Part shown: positions 14,850-22,768 of the stretch, one piece after another
Position numbering within the stretch: position 1 is the stretch's first letter
Layout: each line of letters opens with the position of its first letter
Source of the DNA: Chloroflexi bacterium UBA6077
Lineage (GTDB): Bacteria > Chloroflexota > UBA6077
Assembly: GCA_002436065.1 (NCBI GenBank)
Contig: DIXP01000026.1
Location: forward strand, 1-53,579
DNA: 53,579 nt
Direction of reading: 5' to 3'
The notes under the pieces: generated by a model
The model's database searches: none
Told to the model about the DNA's origin: nothing
What the model saw: the letters and a program-made list of their open reading frames with translations, nothing else
Position numbers and translations under genes: made by a program

Positions 14850-17800
14850 TCACACCACCTGAACCGTCTTGCCCTCCAGGATAAGCGTCTTCAGCCGCTC
14901 CTTCTCCGCGTCGAAGACCGCGTCCAGCTGCTCCGTCGTACCAAACCGCTTCCCGCCGAAGGCTTTCTTCACGTCCCACACGGCCGTCTTGGACGCCTCG
15001 CCCTTCTCCTGTTGCTCCTCCTCGTACAGCTTCAGCACCATCCCTCTTGCCGCACTCAGTTGGTTGCCCAGCGCCGCCAGGGCATCCTGTAGATGGGCGA
15101 TGCTGTACTCGGAGTTGGCCGCCAGCAACTGCTGCTCATCCCGCAACTCGGGCACATCAACGGAATGCAGAGGTTTGCCCTCGCCCAGATACCTGGTGCG
15201 CACAAGGGCTTTGTTGCCCACTGACAGTTCCCTGTACTCTGGCATATCCAGGACGGTCTGGTGCGCCTTCGACCTCCGTTCCGATAGCTCCTGCCGCAAA
15301 GGAGCGTAAATACCCTTGAAGGCATCGATCAGTTGCTGCCGGTATCGCTTGAAAGCGTCGTCCCACTCCTCCAGCACCCGGTGCTGCTGCTTCAGGGCAG
15401 CCATCTCGTCCCGAGCCTCCTGGACCTTGGGGCCCCAGGCGGGATCCTCGGCGAGGCCAGCCTGGAGGGCGGCCTCGAGCAGTCTTTGGGAGCGGCGATA
15501 CTGGGCGAAACCCGAGCGCTTCCCGAACTCCTCCAACTGCTTCAGGGCGCAGTACCCGGTCTTCAGCAGTTCCGCCTCTGCCAACAGAACGCGAATCACC
15601 TTGGTGCGTGAGCCGGCGGACTCGACTTCCTCGACCAAGAGAGGGATCTTCCCGTAGAGGTCAGGCAGGGGAAGCTCCACTTCCTTTGCCTTCTCCACCA
15701 CCGCCAGCCTCTTGCTCAAGTCGCCGCACAGCAGTAGGGTAGCCTCCCTCAGGGCTACCTCGCCCCCATCGGCGGGGGGATGCCCCAGGTCGGTGAGCAG
15801 GGAGCGGGCAGCGCTGGATTCCGCCGGCGTGAGGGCCTCCTCTTCCACCTCCATTCGGGCGTTCTTGAAGGCCTGAGTGCCGAAAAGGGCGCGTGCCGCG
15901 GGGTCCCTGGGGTTGTCGTACTGCTTGCCGGACCTGTCGCGGACAGAGAGCTTCCCGTCGACGAACATGGCTGCCGCGACGTAGCGCAATAGATCCGACT
16001 GCCAGCCGTAGGGAGGGCGGGCGAAGTTGTCGGCCAGATCCTGCCCGGAGTTCTTGGAGGTGGCTTTCAGGTAGCCGGCAATAGCCTCCACCAGCAGGTG
16101 GTTACCGTGGACGTGTCCGTCCGCATCGAACAGCCCGAGGCTCGGATCTAGGGATGCCCGACCTGACGGAGGTACCGTGAACAGCTTGTCGGCGTTTTCG
16201 GGCTTGAAGAGGCGATCCCCTTCGCTGAAGCGGTGATACTTGGCATCGATCCGGTTGCGCAGCGCCACCTCGACCTTGGTCTTGGCGGCGCCATTCTGTT
16301 CCGCCAGCTCTACGCGATCGCCGGCGTAGTAGAGCGTGCCGGAGCGGAAGACCCCTTCTACCTCGGATTCGGCATCACGACGCAGTTGGCTCGCCTCGCC
16401 TTCGAGCTTCTCGGCCTCCCGCTTCGTCCTGTCGGTGGCGATGCGGCGGAACTCCTCATCCTCGGGAAGCCGTTCGATGGCCATTGCCCGGCGGAGCCGC
16501 TCCTCCAGCCGCGGAGACAGATCCACCACCCAGTGGACCACCGGCTCCTCCAGGTAGACCTCGCTTTCCTCGGCTGCCCTGTGGCCAGAGGGGGTGCCGG
16601 CGAAGACTGCTCGCAGCTTGACCGACGCCTGCTCGTTCTTGAGCGGGACATCGCTCAGGAAAACCCCGTACTCGAAGGTCGTATTGCTCTTGCCGTGGGT
16701 GATACGACCGTTGAAGAGGGTCTGGAGACGCTGGGAGTAGAGGGTGGAGACCTCCTTGCGAACCTCCGTGGCCTTCATCTCCTCGGCCAGTCGACAGACG
16801 ATCTTCTCAACCGTCACCTCATCCTGGGTGAGGAACTTCCATTGCCCAGTGCCCACCTCCTGCCGGACGAAGTTCCGCTGGGCCAGCCCGCCTAGGGTTT
16901 GGGCTACCTGGGACTCCAGTGCCAGGATGTCGGCGTCCAGTTGGTTCACCAGGAGTCGGGCCAGATTTCGTTCCGTTCGAGGGATGCGCGGGCTCTTGTC
17001 GATCAGCCATAGGGTCTTCAGTAGGCGGGACGGCAGTATGGGGGTGCCGGTCACGTCCCGATCCGCGGAGTGCAGGTATTCGAGCCCCTGACTCCCCAGA
17101 TACTGCTCGTCGGCGAACTCGTTGTCCCGGTTGGCAGAGTCGAAGATGCGGTCCCAGCTGACCACCTTGCCCAGGTCGGCATCCGCCAGCTCTCGGGTGG
17201 CATCGAATACCACCCGGATCATGGACCGTGCTCCGGAGCTTACTTTGACCCCTCGCATGCCCCCGAAGATGTCGGCCGCCGCCGCGATCTGGTAGGGCAG
17301 AAACGGGTAATCGGCCACGAAGTTGTCACGGTCGGCGTGGGGGTAGTTGGCGCCTAGCTCCAGGCCGGGGGACTCGGCGATATCCCGGAGCATCGCCTGC
17401 CGCTTGTCCCACAGGTCGAGGAGGGCGGAGCGGCTGGTGGGCCGCTTCCGGAGGATGCGGTCTTCGATGACCGTGCCCACCTCGCTGGACTCCAGGTGCA
17501 CGTTGGTCCCGAAGCGGGCCTCCAGTCGTTGGAGCATGTCTCGGTCGGCGGTGGTGTTCTGAACTACCGCCGAGAGCTTCTCTTGAGAGGTTGCCAGCAG
17601 CCATATGCGGCCTTGCCCCTTGGCGCTCAGCACCTCAATCAGGGAGCGGAGCTGCTCGATCCGCTTCATGTCCTTGCCAGCCCAGGCTCCCACCTCGTCG
17701 GCGATGAAGACCAGGCGCTGCGGTTCCCTGTTCGCCGCCACCTTCTGTTTGGCCCCCAGCCACCGCAGAAGAGCGTCCACCACCGCTTCGATAGTCAGGT

Positions 17801-18527
17801 GGGAGTTGACCTGCTCCATCGAGAGCCTCAGTCCCTCGGCTGCCAGTTGGGGCGTGGAGTAACGCTGGGGTAGCATCTCCGCTAGGCACTCGGCGAACAG
17901 TGCGCTAGAGGTGGTCAGATCCTTGTCCTCTTCCCAGGGGATTCCGGCCTTCGTCTCGTACAGCTTCAGGAACTGCCCGTACTTGCCGGCAGCCTGCAGC
18001 TCCAGCTCACGTTCGGCGAAGGGGATGACATCCGACAGCCCCAGGGAGTGGTAGAACCCCCGCAGGAAGGTGAGCCCGACGTTCTTGTCCGCCGCCGCGG
18101 TGTGGAGAGCCGTGATGTCGAAGGTCACCAGGTGGCAGGCCACGCGATAGTTGGCCGCCTGCTGGAGCAGCTCGCGGAGGTAGTCATCGGACGAGCGGCT
18201 TCGGTGGAGCAACACCTTGAATGCGGAGCGAGCCGTGTCGGTACCCAACGAGGTATCGGCCAGCAGGTGGCCGGCCAGCTTGGCGAAATGGCTCTTGCCG
18301 GAGCCGAAGAAGCCGGATACCCAGATGCCCACCTTGTCGGTCCCACTGAACCCCGGCCGGGCTGAATCGATCACAGCCTCCAGTACCCTGCCGAGGTCCT
18401 GGGCAAGCCGGTCCGTGAGGACGTACTCCTGGATGTCGGTGCGAAGCTTGGCGGTCTCGTACACCTTGACGACGCTCTGCGGCTCGTCCGAGAGAGGCCG
18501 TTCGATGCATTCGCGGATCTTCATCAT
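14850..18527 (-). CDS. brxC: BREX system P-loop ATPase BrxC
   Basis: A 1225-aa protein with Walker A VSGFFGSGKSHFAK at about residue 70, and a DUF-type AAA-like N-terminal half (LVFIADEVGAWAGKD as Walker B/sensor region at about 275). The long C-terminal half has coiled-coil-like charged stretches. BrxC/PglY is the large ATPase of BREX, thought to form a complex with PglX and BrxB. The start at ATG 18527 (MMKIRECIERPLSDEP) is preceded by GGAGG nine bases upstream; a TTG nine bases further out is an unlikely alternative. It follows brxB after 39 bases. Confidence 0.94.
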   Translation of the reverse strand: MMKIRECIERPLSDEPQSVVKVYETAKLRTDIQEYVLTDRLAQDLGRVLEAVIDSARPGFSGTDKVGIWVSGFFGSGKSHFAKLAGHLLADTSLGTDTARSAFKVLLHRSRSSDDYLRELLQQAANYRVACHLVTFDITALHTAAADKNVGLTFLRGFYHSLGLSDVIPFAERELELQAAGKYGQFLKLYETKAGIPWEEDKDLTTSSALFAECLAEMLPQRYSTPQLAAEGLRLSMEQVNSHLTIEAVVDALLRWLGAKQKVAANREPQRLVFIADEVGAWAGKDMKRIEQLRSLIEVLSAKGQGRIWLLATSQEKLSAVVQNTTADRDMLQRLEARFGTNVHLESSEVGTVIEDRILRKRPTSRSALLDLWDKRQAMLRDIAESPGLELGANYPHADRDNFVADYPFLPYQIAAAADIFGGMRGVKVSSGARSMIRVVFDATRELADADLGKVVSWDRIFDSANRDNEFADEQYLGSQGLEYLHSADRDVTGTPILPSRLLKTLWLIDKSPRIPRTERNLARLLVNQLDADILALESQVAQTLGGLAQRNFVRQEVGTGQWKFLTQDEVTVEKIVCRLAEEMKATEVRKEVSTLYSQRLQTLFNGRITHGKSNTTFEYGVFLSDVPLKNEQASVKLRAVFAGTPSGHRAAEESEVYLEEPVVHWVVDLSPRLEERLRRAMAIERLPEDEEFRRIATDRTKREAEKLEGEASQLRRDAESEVEGVFRSGTLYYAGDRVELAEQNGAAKTKVEVALRNRIDAKYHRFSEGDRLFKPENADKLFTVPPSGRASLDPSLGLFDADGHVHGNHLLVEAIAGYLKATSKNSGQDLADNFARPPYGWQSDLLRYVAAAMFVDGKLSVRDRSGKQYDNPRDPAARALFGTQAFKNARMEVEEEALTPAESSAARSLLTDLGHPPADGGEVALREATLLLCGDLSKRLAVVEKAKEVELPLPDLYGKIPLLVEEVESAGSRTKVIRVLLAEAELLKTGYCALKQLEEFGKRSGFAQYRRSQRLLEAALQAGLAEDPAWGPKVQEARDEMAALKQQHRVLEEWDDAFKRYRQQLIDAFKGIYAPLRQELSERRSKAHQTVLDMPEYRELSVGNKALVRTRYLGEGKPLHSVDVPELRDEQQLLAANSEYSIAHLQDALAALGNQLSAARGMVLKLYEEEQQEKGEASKTAVWDVKKAFGGKRFGTTEQLDAVFDAEKERLKTLILEGKTVQVV

Positions 18528-18566
18528 GTCTGGCAACCTCCGGCTCTGGCTACGGAGTTGGATTGG

Positions 18567-19103
18567 TTAGATGCGCGGGACGCGATAGTTGGTGTCCATA
18601 CGAAGGCGGAGCAGGTTGAGCGATCGGTCGTCTCCCTCACCCGGGAAGGCGAGAACGCTGGGCGAGGGCACGTTTCCGTACAGTTCGTTGGTGATCGCCG
18701 AGTATGAGACAAAGGCGCTTAGCGCGCCGGTGTTGACCAGGATCCGACAGACTGACGGGGGCTCCAGGGGGGCCGCGAGAACTCTGGTGAGATAGCGGCC
18801 GGCGACCACGCCGAGGTCGTGGAGAGCGTCAACCTGGCTTACCTGCTCCGTTTCGACAAGCCGGTCGACGAAGCCCTTACGGCGCTGGACCTCATGAAGG
18901 AATCCCTGGCCGACATCCTCCAGGACCACCGGCCAGCCCTCGTCGGCGCAGCTCTGGGCGAAGGACGGGAAGCGGTTTAGCATGACAGCTTCCCACTCCG
19001 GGGGGTAGACGAACACCCAGATGTCGGGCCTGGAGCGGTCCGTGGACCACTGCTTCACCTTCTGGCGCAGCGCCATGAGGCTGTCTTCGACTGATCGTCT
19101 CAT
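18567..19103 (-). CDS. brxB: BREX protein BrxB (DUF1788)
   Basis: A 178-aa protein starting MRRSVEDSLMALRQKVKQWS, with WVFVYPPEWEAVMLNRFPSF and VLAFPGEGDDRSLNLLRLRMDTNYRVPRI, the end typical of DUF1788/BrxB. It is an essential small component of type 1 BREX without known enzymatic activity. Its ATG overlaps the brxA stop by four bases (ATGA), which fixes the start; the frame is open much further upstream (to 19427) but overlaps brxA. Translation is probably coupled to brxA. Confidence 0.92.
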   Translation of the reverse strand: MRRSVEDSLMALRQKVKQWSTDRSRPDIWVFVYPPEWEAVMLNRFPSFAQSCADEGWPVVLEDVGQGFLHEVQRRKGFVDRLVETEQVSQVDALHDLGVVAGRYLTRVLAAPLEPPSVCRILVNTGALSAFVSYSAITNELYGNVPSPSVLAFPGEGDDRSLNLLRLRMDTNYRVPRI

Positions 19104-19972
19104 CTCTCGCTCGTCTCCATGTCCGGCATCCGCAGCTCCACCACCTCTGCCTGCATCCGGAATTCGAGAACTCCCTCGCGAGCAGCGGCATACAGGAGAT
19201 CCACTACCTGCCCGGCATCGAAGCCCAACAGCCGAAACCACCGGGATTTCAGCAGCTGCCGCGGCGTTAGGCCTTCGAGTAGGGCGAACCTGCTGGCCAG
19301 CAGGGTGACCTGGGAGCCCGGCCGGGGGCGGACCGTTCGCTTGGGCCTGGAACCTCTTAGAACACCGAAGTCCTTCAGGGCAGCCAAGAGGTGTTGCTGT
19401 ACGCTCAGCACCGTCTCCGAAGACCACGACACCCCGCGCTCTTGGAGATAGCCTTCCAGCTCGGCCTGCAGTTGGTCCGCAGCCATCACTGTCCCGTCGC
19501 GCGATAGGTAAGTGCTGACCGCGCGGAGCGTTACCTCTCGGAACAGCCGGTCGGCGCGGGCCATCATGACGAGGCAGATAAGCCCTCGATCCGTCGTGCT
19601 AGAGGTCGAGGCCATGGCGGACAGGAAGGCGGCGCATTCGGGGATCAAGCGGTCCAGGAGGTAGCGCTGCCGAAGCTGTCCCCACAACTTCTGCCTGGAG
19701 ACGGCAGACCCTTTCCCTGCGACGTTCTCGTTGATCACTAACTGGCGAAACTGATCTATCGAGGCATCAGGCGGCGCGGCAGCTAGCAGCGTCTCCAGGT
19801 CGGAGCGGCGGGATGCGGCGGCGGCTAGACGAGCCGTGATCGGTTGGGAGTCGGGGGGTTCAAGAATCAACTGAGAGCTCTTTCCGGGCTCGGTCCGAAC
19901 CGCGAAGGTTGGGAAGGCGATGACAACAGGGCGCACCTCTACCGCAGGGCAGACGCGCATCGCTGGCTGCAT
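19100..19972 (-). CDS. brxA: BREX protein BrxA (DUF1819)
   Basis: First gene of the BREX operon. The DUF1819 signature begins at about residue 47 (ARLAAAASRRSDLETLL) and includes the conserved INENVAGKGSAVSRQKLWGQ followed by LRQRYLLD. BrxA is a small DNA-binding protein of the type 1 core. With ATG 19972 the product is 290 aa, longer than the usual ~200-250, so the N-terminal ~45 residues may not be translated or may be an extension. AGGAGA lies 13 bases before this ATG, and a GTG at 20032 is the most upstream option. The stop overlaps the brxB start. No BrxR/WYL regulator gene lies next to it. Confidence 0.85.
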   Translation of the reverse strand: MQPAMRVCPAVEVRPVVIAFPTFAVRTEPGKSSQLILEPPDSQPITARLAAAASRRSDLETLLAAAPPDASIDQFRQLVINENVAGKGSAVSRQKLWGQLRQRYLLDRLIPECAAFLSAMASTSSTTDRGLICLVMMARADRLFREVTLRAVSTYLSRDGTVMAADQLQAELEGYLQERGVSWSSETVLSVQQHLLAALKDFGVLRGSRPKRTVRPRPGSQVTLLASRFALLEGLTPRQLLKSRWFRLLGFDAGQVVDLLYAAAREGVLEFRMQAEVVELRMPDMETSER

Positions 19973-20063
19973 TAGAGAGAGCTGTCTCCTGTGCGACCTT
20001 CGAGGGGATACCGATGCAGGGCAGCGTTCCACCCGGTCTGCAATCTACGGTTGATGACCAAGA

Positions 20064-20102
20064 GACAGGCGCATTGTAGCAGAAGATCGATTGCGACAGG
20101 CG
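20064..20102 (-). promoter_or_regulatory. Possible brxA promoter with flanking direct repeats
   Basis: On the minus strand a -10-like TACAAT (20078-20073) lies in the brxA upstream gap. No good -35 is seen. GACAGGCG occurs on the plus strand at 20064-20071 and 20095-20102, 31 bases apart (about three helical turns), bracketing the -10 box. This could be an activator- or repressor-binding arrangement. Confidence 0.35.
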
Positions 20103-20147
20103 GTCCGCCGCTCCATCTCGTGTCTGCACGGCCAGACTGGCCTCTCG

Positions 20148-20176
20148 CTACCTCCCCGAGCGGTAGTTGGATAGGT
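20148..20176 (+). repeat. Right copy of imperfect direct repeat bracketing the BREX block
   Basis: The last codons and stop of the GH18 gene; 25 of 29 bases match 4327-4355 in the same orientation. On the minus strand both copies read as a protein end in one frame: LSNYRSGR-stop here, LSTFLSGR-stop at the left copy. Confidence 0.45.
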
Positions 20177-21521
20177 ATTCCCACACGGCGGGGTCCTCCT
20201 GTCCGAGGCGCCAGGCTCCTACACCCGCAACACCGTGCCGGGCGGCGATCTGAAGCTTGACGGCCGCGCTCGTGGCGTCCTCCAACCAGACTATGTGGTG
20301 CTGAATGGGCACAGGGGTAGAGGTCGGGGGCGCCGGAGGCGCGGGCGTGGGTGTGGTGGGCGGCCTTGGGGTTGAGGTCGGTGCTGGAGTCACGCCAGGG
20401 CAGGGCCCGGGGGTGCGGACCGCGATGTCATTCTGGACGGCCGGAACCTGTGGGGGCGGCGGCATGGGATCGTCTGGCTTGGCGGCGTAGGTGAAGGTGC
20501 CAGAGAGGCTCTTCTGGTCGATGGCAATCTGGGCTCCATACTGCTGGGCCAGGGCGGCAGCCTGAGGATAGAGCAGCGCCCTGGCTCTTCCACCAAGAGT
20601 GGTATTCCAGTCGTAGCCGTAGAAGGCGAGCCCGAGCAGCACCTTGGAGGCAGGCATCTGCCTCACTGCATAGGCGGCGACCCGATCGACCCAATCCTGA
20701 GGCGCGATCGAGCCGGGAGGTCCCGACGACCAGCTGTAGTCGTAGGTCATCAGCAGGATGAGGTCGGCGTGCTTTCCCAGTGCCGCATAGTCGTAGGGGC
20801 CGGCCCAGCCGGTCCGTACGTCCGATGCCTTGGCCGGGATCGCGAGCGTCAGGATCTTGCCCTGGTTGTGGAGGGCTTCGGCCAGCCTGGCGACGAAGGC
20901 AGAGTAGGCATCGCGGTCCTCGGCATCGATACCCTCCAGGTCAAGGTCGAAGCCGGGGTATCCCATCTCCACCACGTAGTCCACGATGTCGCCCAGGAAG
21001 CGCTCGCTCGTGGCGAGGTCGGTGAGCAGGATATGGTTGAGCGCAGCTGTGGAGGTGAGTAGCGAGGGCAGCACCTTCACTCCGTGCGTGCTCGCATAGG
21101 CGACGAGCGTGCGGTCATCACGGCTGCCGATACCACCACAGGCGTCGACGCTGACCCACTGCGCGGCGACGTAGTCGAGGGCACCGGCCTGGGCCTGGAA
21201 GGACGCCCAGGAGGTCGCGTCGTAGGGAACGTAGTAGCCGAGGACCACACGCTTCGGCGGGGTCGCGGCGGCCAGACTGGGCGTGGCGGGGGAGACCATA
21301 GGCGCCCCCTGCGCGCGGCCCCCCTCGGTTGGGATACCAACGGGGCCGTTGGGCTTCGAGCTTGGAGTCAACCCAACTCCGACGGCCGGAGAGGGAGTGC
21401 CGGCCGCGATAGTGGTCCCCGGCGCGGTCGACCCACCGAGCATCCTCGGAATGAGGACCCCGATCGCTAACAGCAATAGGGCTGAGGCAGGCAAGAGCCA
21501 GAGTATCCGCAAGCGGGTCAT
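20148..21521 (-). CDS. GH18 family glycosidase-like protein, membrane-anchored or secreted
   Basis: A 457-aa protein with an N-terminal hydrophobic signal/anchor (residues ~5-27, ILWLLPASALLLLAIGVLI), a Ser/Pro/Thr linker, and a GH18 barrel from about residue 90 (VVLGYYVPYD). The catalytic signature is DXXDXE-like: GFDLDLEGID, the Glu being the acid. LILLMTYDYSW and the end VWLEDATSAAVKLQIA...GVGAWRLGQED match the spore-cortex/chitinase-like YaaH branch. Oddly, a ~50-residue Pro/Thr linker (TPAPTSTPRPPTTPTP) interrupts the barrel between FTYAAKP and VWLEDA. The start has AGAGG eight bases upstream. Substrate unknown; probably chitin- or peptidoglycan-like glycan. Confidence 0.85.
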   Translation of the reverse strand: MTRLRILWLLPASALLLLAIGVLIPRMLGGSTAPGTTIAAGTPSPAVGVGLTPSSKPNGPVGIPTEGGRAQGAPMVSPATPSLAAATPPKRVVLGYYVPYDATSWASFQAQAGALDYVAAQWVSVDACGGIGSRDDRTLVAYASTHGVKVLPSLLTSTAALNHILLTDLATSERFLGDIVDYVVEMGYPGFDLDLEGIDAEDRDAYSAFVARLAEALHNQGKILTLAIPAKASDVRTGWAGPYDYAALGKHADLILLMTYDYSWSSGPPGSIAPQDWVDRVAAYAVRQMPASKVLLGLAFYGYDWNTTLGGRARALLYPQAAALAQQYGAQIAIDQKSLSGTFTYAAKPDDPMPPPPQVPAVQNDIAVRTPGPCPGVTPAPTSTPRPPTTPTPAPPAPPTSTPVPIQHHIVWLEDATSAAVKLQIAARHGVAGVGAWRLGQEDPAVWEYLSNYRSGR

Positions 21522-21674
21522 CCTGGGTACCTCTTGGAGAGTGATCGCCGATTCAGTATCTCCACCGCGAGCAGCAGCATCTTGGGCGCGGCAAGATGTC
21601 TATCGAACATACAGATGTGTACCACATGTTGGACGCCCGCTCAACAGTCCCGCCGCCATTGGCCGCAATCGGCC

Positions 21675-21703
21675 TTGCCAGACTCGGCCTTCTGCTGCAC
21701 AAT
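21675..21703 (+). promoter_or_regulatory. Sigma-70 promoter for the CvpA-CAP gene, probably leaderless
   Basis: TTGCCA (21675-21680), 17 bases, CACAAT (21698-21703). Transcription would start near 21710, right at the GTG start at 21711, and no Shine-Dalgarno precedes that GTG. Confidence 0.5.
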
Positions 21704-21710
21704 TCCCCCC

Positions 21711-22709
21711 GTGGAAATCACTCAACTGTTCGGGCAATTGAACTGGGTGGACTGGATCGCCCTGCTGGTCATACTGGGGCACGTTTTGACCGGCATGCGG
21801 CGAGGGTTCGTCGTAGGCACGCTGGACCTGATGGGGATGGTGGTCGCCCTCGGGGCCGCCATCTTCTGCTACCGCCAGGCAGCCACCCTTCTGCTACAGG
21901 TGGCGCCTCAAGTCCCCAGGTCAATCGCATTCCTGGGATCTTTCCTGGCCCTGGTAGTGCTGGCTCAACTAGTCTACGCTGCAGCTTTGCGGCTGCTGTT
22001 CCATGCCAGCCGGCCCTTGCGGCCCTTCCTGGGCCCCCTGGCCCTCATCGACAGCATGCTGGGAGCCGCCCCCGGAGCGGTCAAGGGGCTGGTCTTCGCC
22101 ACCCTCCTGCTCCTGCCCTTCGCCCTCTTTCCGATTGTGCCACCGGCCTCGACTGCGCTGGAGCAATCGGCCATTGCCAGCCGGCTGGTGGTGTCTGCCG
22201 TGAGCGCAGCGCCGGGGCTGGAGTCACTCCTTGGTCGCGAACTGAACGAGGGTCTCTCCTTCCTCGCCCCTCCCCAGGCAGAGGAGGGGATGAAGATGAA
22301 CTTCGGGGTGCTGGGCCAGTTGACGCCTGACCCGGCGGCCGAGGAGAGGATGTTGTCGCTGTTGAATGCAGAAAGGGAGAAGGTAGGGCTGAAGCCGCTG
22401 GAGATGGACGAAAAGCTGAGACAGGTGGCCCGAAACCACAGCCAGGAGATGTTCAAGCTGAGCTACTTCGCTCACCAATCGCCGGTGACCGGATCGCCCT
22501 TCGACCGAATGAGACAGGGGGGCATAACCTTCCAGGTGGCTGGAGAGAACCTGGCCTACGCACCCAACGTCCAGATCGCTCACGAGGGGCTGATGAACAG
22601 CCCGGGCCACAAGGCTAACATCCTCAGGAATGAGTTTGGCAAAGTGGGCATCGGCGTGATCAAGAGCGACTTCCGCGGCAGCATGTTCAGCCAGGAGTTC
22701 ACCAACTGA
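21711..22709 (+). CDS. CvpA-like membrane protein fused to a CAP (SCP/PR1) domain
   Basis: About 332 aa. The N-terminal ~175 residues are of CvpA (colicin V production) type: WVDWIALLVILGHVLTGMRRGFV followed by three further hydrophobic helices (GMVVALGAAIFCY, IAFLGSFLALVVLAQLVYA, AVKGLVFATLLLLPFALFP). The C-terminal ~130 residues are an extracytoplasmic CAP domain: LLNAEREKVGLKPLEMDEKL, ARNHSQEMFKLSYFAHQSP, AGENLAYA, GLMNSPGHKANIL. The His and Glu residues of the CAP cavity are present. CvpA proteins act in envelope processes; CAP domains of bacteria are mostly of unknown substrate. The frame is open to 21534 but the upstream part has no membrane-like sequence; GTG 21711 is chosen for the promoter just before it. 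Confidence 0.8.
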   Translation: MEITQLFGQLNWVDWIALLVILGHVLTGMRRGFVVGTLDLMGMVVALGAAIFCYRQAATLLLQVAPQVPRSIAFLGSFLALVVLAQLVYAAALRLLFHASRPLRPFLGPLALIDSMLGAAPGAVKGLVFATLLLLPFALFPIVPPASTALEQSAIASRLVVSAVSAAPGLESLLGRELNEGLSFLAPPQAEEGMKMNFGVLGQLTPDPAAEERMLSLLNAEREKVGLKPLEMDEKLRQVARNHSQEMFKLSYFAHQSPVTGSPFDRMRQGGITFQVAGENLAYAPNVQIAHEGLMNSPGHKANILRNEFGKVGIGVIKSDFRGSMFSQEFTN

Positions 22710-22768
22710 CTGGCTTAACTACCGTACCGCGGTAGGCGCCGCCAACAACTGTGTTAGGGGCTCTGACA

